Below, piece after piece: positions 1-5,426 of a stretch of 5,426 nt of DNA. The notes under the pieces are model-generated. The model did no database searches. It was not told the DNA's origin and saw only the letters and a program-made list of their open reading frames with translations. The stretch is from SG8-39 sp041558415 (GTDB lineage Bacteria; Pseudomonadota; Gammaproteobacteria; Burkholderiales; SG8-39). The translations under genes and the position numbers were made by a program. Each line of letters begins with the position of its first letter. Position 1 is the stretch's first letter. Location of the stretch: NCBI GenBank assembly GCA_041558415.1, contig JBFFEY010000109.1:1-5426 (forward strand). The letters are read 5' to 3'.

Positions 1-1062
1 CGCGAGCAGCTGCGCGCGGCCCAGGCGCAGGCCAAGGTGAACGAGGCGCAGATCGAGGCCGCACAAGCGGCGGTCAAGCAGCGCGACGCGCTGCTGCACC
101 AGGCCGAGGTGGAGCTGGAAAAGACCATCATCCGTGCGCCGGTCGAGGGCACGGTGATCCTGCGCAACGTCGACGCCGGTCAGACCGTCGCCGCCAGCCT
201 GCAGGCGCCGGTGCTGTTCACCATCGCCCAGGACCTGCGCGACATGCAGGTCGAGGCGGCGATCGACGAAGCGGACGTCGGCCGACTGCGCGTCGCGCAG
301 CGCGCGCGCTTCACGGTCGATGCCTTCCCGCGGCGCGGCTTCGAGGGCGAGATCCGCCAGATCCGCAAGTCGCCGCAGAACGTGCAGAACGTGATCAGCT
401 ACACGGTCGTGATCTCGGCCGCGAATCCGGATCTCGCGCTGCTGCCCGGCATGACCGCCAACGTGCGCATCGAAGTGGATCGGCGCGACGACGCGCTCAA
501 GGTCGCCAACGCGGCGCTGCGCTTCCAGCCGCCGGAGGCCGCGCCGGCGCCGGCGGCGCCGGCCGCGCCCACCACCGAGGCCGGCGCACAGAGCGGCGCG
601 GCACGCGGCGGCAGCCAGGCGCTCGCCCGTGCGCGCCAGCGCCTAGACGAGGCGCTCAAGCCCGACGACACGCAGCGCGCCAAGCTGGACGGCATTTTCG
701 AGGACGCGCGCGGCAAGTTCAGGACGCTGCGCGACCAGCCCGATCCCGCCGAGCGCCGCCGGCGCGCGGCGCAGATCCGCGCCGAGCTGCGCGAGCGGGT
801 GAAAGAGATCCTGCGCCCCCCGCAGCGCGCGCTCTACGAGCGCCTGCTCGCGGAAGCGGGCGGCGGCGGGCGCGCGGTCGCCGGGCGCCTCTGGCTGCTC
901 GCGGACGGCGCGCCCAAGCCGCTCGAGGTGCGCATCGGCCTGTCGGACGGCAGCAGCACCGAGATCGTCTCCGGCGAGCTGCGCGAGGGCATGGACGTGA
1001 TCGTCGGCACGGCGCAGGCGGCGGCGCCGGGCGGCGGGCTGACGCGCATGCGCCTGTTCTGA
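1..1062 (+). CDS. MacA/HlyD-family periplasmic adaptor subunit of an efflux pump, 5' partial
   Basis: The frame is open from base 1, so the true start lies upstream; the GTG at 37 is internal. The visible 353 residues begin in an Ala/Gln/Glu-rich coiled-coil hairpin (about 1-40). The second half of the lipoyl/barrel-sandwich domain follows, with the family motif TIIRAPVEGTV (about 42-52) and DAGQTV. Next come a beta-barrel domain (about 75-160, ending LLPGMTANVRIEV) and a membrane-proximal domain whose first strand is LKVANAALRF. The family role is to bridge an inner-membrane MacB-type transporter to a TolC-type outer-membrane channel. Oddly, about 110 residues interrupt the membrane-proximal domain (nt about 538-880): an Ala/Pro/Gly linker, then charged helices containing LKPDDTQ and ILRPPQRALYERLL. 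The domain then resumes at WLLADGAPKPLEVRIG and ends with an EGMDVIVG motif. The stop lies 4 bases before the ATPase gene. The family call is firm; the substrate is unknown. Confidence 0.93.
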   Translation, partial: REQLRAAQAQAKVNEAQIEAAQAAVKQRDALLHQAEVELEKTIIRAPVEGTVILRNVDAGQTVAASLQAPVLFTIAQDLRDMQVEAAIDEADVGRLRVAQRARFTVDAFPRRGFEGEIRQIRKSPQNVQNVISYTVVISAANPDLALLPGMTANVRIEVDRRDDALKVANAALRFQPPEAAPAPAAPAAPTTEAGAQSGAARGGSQALARARQRLDEALKPDDTQRAKLDGIFEDARGKFRTLRDQPDPAERRRRAAQIRAELRERVKEILRPPQRALYERLLAEAGGGGRAVAGRLWLLADGAPKPLEVRIGLSDGSSTEIVSGELREGMDVIVGTAQAAAPGGGLTRMRLF

Positions 1063-1066
1063 CGCC

Positions 1067-1788
<722 letters not shown>

Positions 1789-1792
<4 letters not shown>

Positions 1793-3021
1793 ACCTCGTC
1801 ACGCTGCTGCGCATCGCCCTGCGCGCACTCGCGGTGAACAAGCTGCGCAGCGCGCTCACCATGCTCGGCATCATCATCGGCGTGTCCGCGGTGATCGTCA
1901 TGGTGGCGGTCGGCGCGGGCGCGCAGGCGCGCGTCGAGGAGCAGATCCGCGCGCTCGGCTCGAACCTGCTGCTGATCCTGTCCGGCGCGCGCACCGCCTC
2001 GGGCGTGCGCCTCGGCCTGGGCTCGAACTTCTCGCTCGACGAGAACGACGCCTACGCCATCAGCCGCGAGATCGCGGGCGCCAGCGCTGCGCCCGCGGTG
2101 CGCGGCGGCGCGCAGCTGGTGTGGGGCAACGTCAACTGGTCTACGGCCGTGTACGGCACGACGCCCGAGTACCTGCCGGTCCGCCAGTGGGCGCTCGCCG
2201 CCGGCCGCAGCTTCGAGCCCGCCGAGATGAGCGGCGCCGCCAAGGTCTGCATCCTCGGCCAGACGGTGGTGAAGCAGCTGTTCGGCGCGACCGACCCGAT
2301 CGGCCAGACGATCCGCATCCGCCGCGTGCCGTTCACGGTCATCGGCGTGCTCGAAAACAAGGGCCAGAGCCTGATGGGCACCGACCAGGACGACCTGGTG
2401 CTGATGCCGCTCAACACCGCGCGCAACCGCGTGCTCGGCGCCACCACGCTCGCCAAGCAGCGTGCCGTCGGCGTGATCTGGGTGAAAGTCGACGACGGGC
2501 TCGATACCGCCGTGGTCGCCGAGCAGGTGCGCGCCCTGCTGCGCCAGCGCCATCGCCTGGAGCCCGGCACGGACGACGATTTTTCGCTGCGAAACCTGGC
2601 CGAGATCATGGCCGCGCGCGAGGCCTCGAGCCGCGTGCTGACGATCCTGCTCGCCGCGGTCGCCTCGGTGTCGCTGGTGGTCGGCGGCATCGGCATCATG
2701 AACATCATGCTGGTCTCGGTCACCGAGCGCACGCGCGAGATCGGCCTGCGCATGGCGATCGGCGCGCGCACGCGCGACATCCTCGGCCAGTTCCTGGTCG
2801 AGGCGGCGACACTGTCGCTGATCGGCGGCCTGATCGGCACGCTGCTCGGCATCGGCGCCGCGCTCGCCATCGGCCAGCTCGCGGGCTGGCGCGTGCTGCT
2901 CTCGGGCGAGGCGGTGCTGCTCGCCGTCGCCTTCGCGCTCCTGATCGGCGTGTTCTTCGGCTTCTATCCGGCGCGCAAGGCGGCGCAGCTCAACCCGGTC
3001 GAGGCGCTGCGCTTCGAGTGA
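1789..3021 (+). CDS. MacB/FtsX-family ABC transporter permease
   Basis: This is a 410-residue inner-membrane permease of the MacB type. It has a short cytoplasmic N-terminus (LLRIALRALAVNKLRSALTMLGIIIGV), TM1 at about 23-45 and a large periplasmic MacB core domain at about 46-280. Three C-terminal helices follow at about 283-310, 337-362 and 374-394. Family hallmarks are the LRSALTMLGIIIGVSAVI entry to TM1, the GGIGIMNIMLVSVTERTREIGLRMAIGA segment (299-326) that contacts the ATPase, and the terminal FGFYPARKAAQLNPVEALRFE. The length is normal for a permease without a fused ATPase. In this family the pump works by mechanotransmission, driving periplasmic substrates through the adaptor and an outer-membrane channel. 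No outer-membrane channel gene is seen in the window. The start is a GTG overlapping the ATPase stop by 4 bases. The last 32 bases overlap the convergent glycosyltransferase gene. Confidence 0.94.
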
Positions 3022-4477
3022 GTTCCGCCAGCGCCGCGCGCGCCTGCTCGACGACGCTGCGCGTGTCGCTGCCGGTCGCGCGGCGCAGCAGGCGCATCGA
3101 GCCGTACCAGGGCATGCGCTCGCCCTGCCACAGGTAGCGCCAGGTCCCCACCCCGGGCACCAGCACCCACAGCGGACGCCCCAGCGCGCCGGCGAGATGC
3201 GCCATGGTGGTGGGCACGCTGACCAGCGCGTCGAGCGCGCTCACCAGCGCCGCCGCCTCGTCCGGGTCGGCGGCCACGCCCGGCCAGACGTCGATGCGCG
3301 CGCCCGTCCTTTGCCGCGCCGCGGCCACCGCCGCGGCGCAGTCGCCGAGCTCGAGCGCGACGAAGCGCGCGCCGGGCAGCCTGAGCAGCGGCTCGAGCGC
3401 CTCCAGCGGAAGCGAACGCGCCGCGCGCAGGGTGCCCGGCAGGCCGCCGGTCCAGGTGAGGCCGACGCGCAGCCCCGGTGCTCCGTCCGCCAGCCGCGCG
3501 CGCCAGGCGGCGACGCGCGCCGGGTCGGCGCGCAGGTAGGGCGTGCCCGGGAAATCGGCGGCGCTGCGGCGCAGCCAGCGCGGCAGGCTGCCGGCGGCGC
3601 ACTGCAGGTCGATCGGACCGAGCGCGGACCAGTCGGGCGGCTGGCTGCGGTTGCGCGCGATCACGCGCGCGCCCGGAAACGAGCGCGCAAACAATCCGAC
3701 CAGGCGCACGCTGCACTCGAGCACGAGCTGCGCGCCGGCGGCAAGCAGATCCGGCAGGCAGGAGGCGAACATGACCTCGTCGCCGATGCCCTGCTCCGAG
3801 CGCACCAGCAGGGTCTTCCCCGCCAGCGGCTCGCCGCCCCACTGCGGGAACGGCGCCGCGGCGCCGCGCGTCGCATCGGGCAGCTGCAGGCGCCATTCGT
3901 ATTCGTCCCAGCCGCGCGCGAACTCGCCCGCGCCGAGCAGGCTCAGGGCATAGCCGGCGTGCGTGTTGGCGTCCTCCGGGTGCGCGGCGAGCGTCTGGGC
4001 GTAGGTCTCCAGCGCCCGCGCGGTATCGCCCAGGCACTGGAAGCTGAAGGCGAGATCGGCGCCGAAGCGCGGCTGGTGAGGCCGCAGCCTGTGCGCGGCT
4101 TCGAACGCGGCGTGCGCGTCGCCCAGGTCCCCCAGCTCGCGCAAGGCGATGCCGCAGGCGCGATGCACGTCGGGATCGGGCTGCGCCGCGAGCGAGGCCC
4201 GCAGGCTGGCGACCGCTTCGCGGTACAGCGCCTGCGCGCGCGCTTCCTGCTCGGGCGCCGGGATGCCGGCGTAGACCTGACGTGCGGCGTCGATCAGCAG
4301 GCCGCCCAGTTCGCGCTGCAGCGCCGCGTCCGGCCGGCGCGCGGCCTCGGCGCGACCGTAGGCGATCGCCGCATCGAGACCCTGCTCGCGCGCGATGCGC
4401 CGCAGCGCGCGCGCCGCCTCGCCCGCCGCGGCGGGGGGTGACCGGCCGGTCAGCCGGCGGATCAGATCGCGTAGCAC
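2990..4477 (-). CDS. TPR-repeat protein with C-terminal glycosyltransferase family 9-like domain
   Basis: The protein has 495 residues. Residues about 20-200 are helical TPR-like repeats, for example ALYREAVASLRASLAAQPDPDVHRACGIALRELGDLGDAHAAFEAAHRLRP in outline and ALETYAQTLAAHPEDANTHAGYALSLLGAGEFARGWDEYEWR at 155-196. Residues about 210-485 match the glycosyltransferase-9/heptosyltransferase-like domain usual in TPR fusions: WGGEPLAGKTLLVRSEQGIGDEVMFASCLP (213-242), LRVGLTWTGG (336-345), RSLPLEALEPLLRLPGARFVALE (354-376) and VSVPTTMAHLAGALGRPLWVLVP (419-441). This last, conserved segment reads SVPTT where relatives often have SVDT. No signal peptide or membrane helix is seen, so it is probably cytoplasmic. 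The GTG at 4477 is chosen because it is the first plausible start after the pilin terminator; no in-frame ATG occurs before residue 236. The donor and acceptor are unknown; its place after pilA suggests a pilus or surface-glycan target (inference). Confidence 0.88.
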   Translation of the reverse strand: MLRDLIRRLTGRSPPAAAGEAARALRRIAREQGLDAAIAYGRAEAARRPDAALQRELGGLLIDAARQVYAGIPAPEQEARAQALYREAVASLRASLAAQPDPDVHRACGIALRELGDLGDAHAAFEAAHRLRPHQPRFGADLAFSFQCLGDTARALETYAQTLAAHPEDANTHAGYALSLLGAGEFARGWDEYEWRLQLPDATRGAAAPFPQWGGEPLAGKTLLVRSEQGIGDEVMFASCLPDLLAAGAQLVLECSVRLVGLFARSFPGARVIARNRSQPPDWSALGPIDLQCAAGSLPRWLRRSAADFPGTPYLRADPARVAAWRARLADGAPGLRVGLTWTGGLPGTLRAARSLPLEALEPLLRLPGARFVALELGDCAAAVAAARQRTGARIDVWPGVAADPDEAAALVSALDALVSVPTTMAHLAGALGRPLWVLVPGVGTWRYLWQGERMPWYGSMRLLRRATGSDTRSVVEQARAALAELTRSAAPRPG

Positions 4478-4509
4478 AAAAAAAAAACGCCTCCCGAAGG
4501 AGGCGTTTT
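4478..4509 (-). terminator. Intrinsic terminator of the complete pilin gene
   Basis: On the - strand a perfect stem AAAACGCCTCC / GGAGGCGTTTT (11 bp including A-T pairs) closes a TTCG tetraloop (4495-4498). The T tract is ten long (4478-4487), four of them pairing in the stem. C(UUCG)G is an exceptionally stable loop. A smaller inverted repeat, GACCG-N5-CGGTC (4510-4524), lies just upstream, 6 bases after the pilin stop. The T tract ends directly at the GTG of the glycosyltransferase gene. Confidence 0.93.
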
Positions 4510-4530
4510 GACCGAAGAACGGTCGTCGCG

Positions 4531-4950
4531 TCAATCGGAACGGCAGGTCGACGGGCCGTACTTCGACGGCACGACGTCGCAGGACCAGATCACCGTGTTC
4601 GCCGTCGTGTTCCAGCTCGGCGCCAGCGTCACCGTGATGCCCGAGGTGCCCATGATGCTGGCATCGGCGCCCGTGATCGCGATCGTGCCCGTCATCGCAA
4701 CGGCCGCCGTGCCGACCTTGCCGCCGGCCATGATCGTCAGGCCCTCGCCCGCGCTCGTCAGACCGTTCAGGTTCTGGCCCTGCTCGGTCACCGAGGTACG
4801 CGCCGCGCTCGCCGCCAGGATCAGCTCCGACACCTTGGCGCGGATGGTGTAGTCCTGGTAGGCCGGCAGCGCGACCGCCGCCAGAATGCCGATGATCGCC
4901 ACGACGATCATCAGCTCGATGAGGGTAAAGCCTCGTTGAATGCGCTTCAT
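4531..4950 (-). CDS. pilA: Type IV major pilin (PilA-like prepilin), complete copy
   Basis: This 139-residue prepilin would be the structural subunit of a type IV pilus. The start MKRIQRG-FTLIELMIVVAIIGILAAVALPAYQDYTIRAKVSE is the canonical class III signal. Prepilin peptidase (PilD) would cut after Gly7 and methylate Phe8, and Glu12 is the conserved Glu5 of the mature protein. The hydrophobic helix (about 8-32) anchors the subunit in the inner membrane before assembly and forms the fibre core. The globular part is small, rich in Ala, Gly and Thr, and ends with a cysteine pair (Cys124 and Cys136) bounding a probable disulfide D-loop. The mature length of 132 is short to normal for PilA. The ATG at 4950 is set by the signal sequence and an AGGAGA site 7 bases upstream; the frame stays open further upstream, but across the sigma-54 promoter. 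A paralogue lies just upstream. Confidence 0.96.
   Translation of the reverse strand: MKRIQRGFTLIELMIVVAIIGILAAVALPAYQDYTIRAKVSELILAASAARTSVTEQGQNLNGLTSAGEGLTIMAGGKVGTAAVAMTGTIAITGADASIMGTSGITVTLAPSWNTTANTVIWSCDVVPSKYGPSTCRSD
4573..4668. repeat. 96-bp perfect direct repeat, copy in complete pilin
   Basis: These 96 bases are identical to 5292-5387 at an offset of 719, including all synonymous sites. The repeat codes for the pilin segment from GADASIMG to the first D-loop cysteine region. Confidence 0.9.
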
Positions 4951-4957
4951 GCAAGTG

Positions 4958-4963
4958 TCTCCT
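4958..4963 (-). promoter_or_regulatory. Ribosome binding site of pilA
   Basis: AGGAGA on the - strand lies 7 bases before the ATG. It decides the pilin start against the longer open frame. Confidence 0.85.
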
Positions 4964-5000
4964 GTACACAAAGGACGGATATGTCCCGCCCCCGCTAAGC

Positions 5001-5017
5001 AGCAGGATGCGTGCCAG
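5001..5017 (-). promoter_or_regulatory. Sigma-54 (RpoN) -24/-12 promoter of pilA
   Basis: The - strand reads CTGGCACGCATCCTGCT against the consensus YTGGCACGRNNNTTGCW. There are two mismatches: R is C, and the first T of TTGC is C. The invariant GG (5015-5014) and GC (5003-5002) are correctly spaced. Transcription should begin near 4990, giving a leader of about 40 bases that includes the AGGAGA site. Sigma-54 control of pilA through the PilS/PilR two-component system is well established in Pseudomonas and other pilus-bearing bacteria. PilR itself is not in the window. Confidence 0.85.
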
Positions 5018-5029
5018 GGCAAAATTTGC

Positions 5030-5045
5030 GCATTGCAGCATTGCA
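5030..5045. repeat. Tandem 8-bp direct repeat GCATTGCA x2
   Basis: Two exact, adjacent copies of GCATTGCA lie 13 bases upstream of the -24 element of pilA. A third, partial copy (GCATTGC) occurs at 5096-5102. The function is unknown; they may bind a regulator or be chance. Confidence 0.6.
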
Positions 5046-5066
5046 AAGACTTGTAAAAGAACGAAA

Positions 5067-5079
5067 AATCATGTGGTTG
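5067..5079 (+). promoter_or_regulatory. Possible IHF binding site
   Basis: AATCATGTGGTTG matches the IHF consensus WATCARNNNNTTR at all but one fixed position, with an A-tract (5064-5068) on its 5' side. It lies between the sigma-54 promoter and the putative activator sites, where IHF bends DNA at many such promoters. The motif is short and degenerate, so chance is a real alternative. Confidence 0.4.
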
Positions 5080-5200
5080 CGCGTGCTTCAGCGCAGCATT
5101 GCGGCAGGACAAAAAGACATACCCAATCGGGGCCGTGAAGGAGTTGGCAGCGCGTTTTGTCCAGAGTGACAAAGAACGTCAGTGAATCGGACACCCAGCC

Positions 5201-5229
5201 AAAAAAAACGCCTCCCGCAGGAGGCGTTT
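5201..5229 (-). terminator. Intrinsic terminator of the upstream pilin copy
   Basis: The - strand stem AAACGCCTCC / GGAGGCGTTT closes a TGCG tetraloop (a UNCG-type loop), with an eight-T tract (5201-5208) whose first three bases pair in the stem. It starts 20 bases after the upstream pilin stop. Its core stem is identical to that of the terminator after the complete pilin. Confidence 0.92.
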
Positions 5230-5249
5230 CGAGGGGGAGAAACTTCTGC

Positions 5250-5426
5250 TTAGTCGGTACGGCAGGTCGACGGACCGTACTTCGCCGGGTTGACGTCGCA
5301 GGACCAGATCACCGTGTTCGCCGTCGTGTTCCAGCTCGGCGCCAGCGTCACCGTGATGCCCGAGGTGCCCATGATGCTGGCATCGGCACCGGTGATCGCC
5401 ACCGTGCCCGACATCGCAACGGCCGC
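5250..5426 (-). CDS. pilA: Second type IV pilin, 5' part outside the window
   Basis: The last 58 codons and a TAA stop are visible; the start and signal lie beyond the right edge. The fragment runs AAVAMSGTVAITGADASIMG to SKYG-like AKYGPSTCRTD. It matches residues 82-139 of the neighbouring complete pilin at 53 of 58 positions. The two D-loop cysteines are kept. The five changes are T/S, I/V, V/N, S/A and S/T; three of them lie in or after the D-loop. By eye the two DNA copies differ at 13 of 177 bases. The gene has its own terminator, and the downstream copy has its own promoter, so the two are probably separate transcription units rather than one operon. Whether this copy has an intact prepilin signal cannot be seen. 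Confidence 0.93.
   Translation of the reverse strand, partial: AAVAMSGTVAITGADASIMGTSGITVTLAPSWNTTANTVIWSCDVNPAKYGPSTCRTD
5292..5387. repeat. 96-bp perfect direct repeat, copy in truncated pilin
   Basis: Partner of 4573-4668. The surrounding pilin sequence is also similar but carries scattered differences on both sides. Confidence 0.9.

Larger units (their letters stand above)
5018..5200. other. Intergenic upstream regulatory region of pilA
   Basis: This stretch between the upstream pilin's terminator and the pilA promoter is visibly more A/T-rich than the genes. No credible gene is seen. It contains a palindrome GCAAA-A-TTTGC (5019-5029), a tandem GCATTGCA repeat, A-tracts, a possible IHF site, and four TGTC motifs on the - strand (ending at 5108, 5116, 5168 and 5190). 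The motifs sit about 95-185 bases upstream of the promoter, a normal distance for a sigma-54 activator such as PilR. The assignment to PilR is inference only. Confidence 0.5.

Noticed and set aside
3197..4441. Long + strand open frame of 414 codons opposite the glycosyltransferase gene
   Set aside because: Its product is Arg/Ala-rich with no family features, while the opposite strand encodes a recognisable TPR-glycosyltransferase. It is a typical shadow frame in GC-rich DNA.
4484..4509. Pilin terminator acting on + strand transcription
   Set aside because: Only a four-T run follows the hairpin on the + strand, and no + strand gene leads into it.
4478..5041. In-frame upstream extension of the glycosyltransferase through the pilin gene to an ATG at 5041
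   Set aside because: That frame is a shadow of pilA, its product is His/Gly/Arg-rich, and it would cross the pilin terminator. Family sequence begins only after 4477.
4951..5172. Longer pilin start at 5172
   Set aside because: It would place 74 residues before the class III signal and span the sigma-54 promoter. The ATG at 4950 has a good ribosome site and the correct prepilin leader.

Overview
This is a GC-rich window with strong G/C preference at third codon positions. It holds a tripartite-efflux operon on the + strand and a type IV pilus locus on the - strand. Class III PilA-like prepilins, a sigma-54-type pilin promoter and a MacA/MacB-type exporter together suggest a Gram-negative bacterium of the Pseudomonadota. 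Beta- or gamma-proteobacteria are the likeliest groups, but the genus cannot be read from the sequence.

Left half (1-3021, + strand): three tightly packed genes encode a MacAB-like exporter. They are a periplasmic adaptor (HlyD/MacA family, 5' end outside the window), a separate ABC ATPase, and a MacB/FtsX-family permease. The gaps are 4 bases between adaptor and ATPase and a 4-base GTGA overlap between ATPase and permease, so this is one operon. The adaptor carries an unusual insert: an Ala/Pro linker followed by a charged helical segment that resembles the LTxxQ (Spy/CpxP) type.

Middle (2990-4477, - strand): a 495-residue protein has N-terminal TPR-like helical repeats and a C-terminal glycosyltransferase family 9 (heptosyltransferase-like) domain. 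It converges on the permease gene and overlaps its 3' end by 32 bases.

Right part (4478-5426, - strand): there are two tandem type IV pilin genes. The downstream copy is complete (139 residues) and the upstream copy is cut by the window edge (last 58 residues). Each is followed by a near-identical strong intrinsic terminator with a UNCG tetraloop. The complete copy has its own sigma-54-type -24/-12 promoter, a good Shine-Dalgarno, and a 5' region with a possible IHF site and several TGTC motifs. The terminator after the complete pilin runs directly into the GTG start of the glycosyltransferase gene. Its 3' stem holds that gene's only visible Shine-Dalgarno, so glycosyltransferase expression is probably low and depends on read-through from pilin transcription.

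No entirely new system is evident. The most notable points are the recently duplicated or converted pilin pair, the terminator/ribosome-site overlap before the glycosyltransferase, a possible pilin-glycosylation link, and the helical insert in the adaptor.
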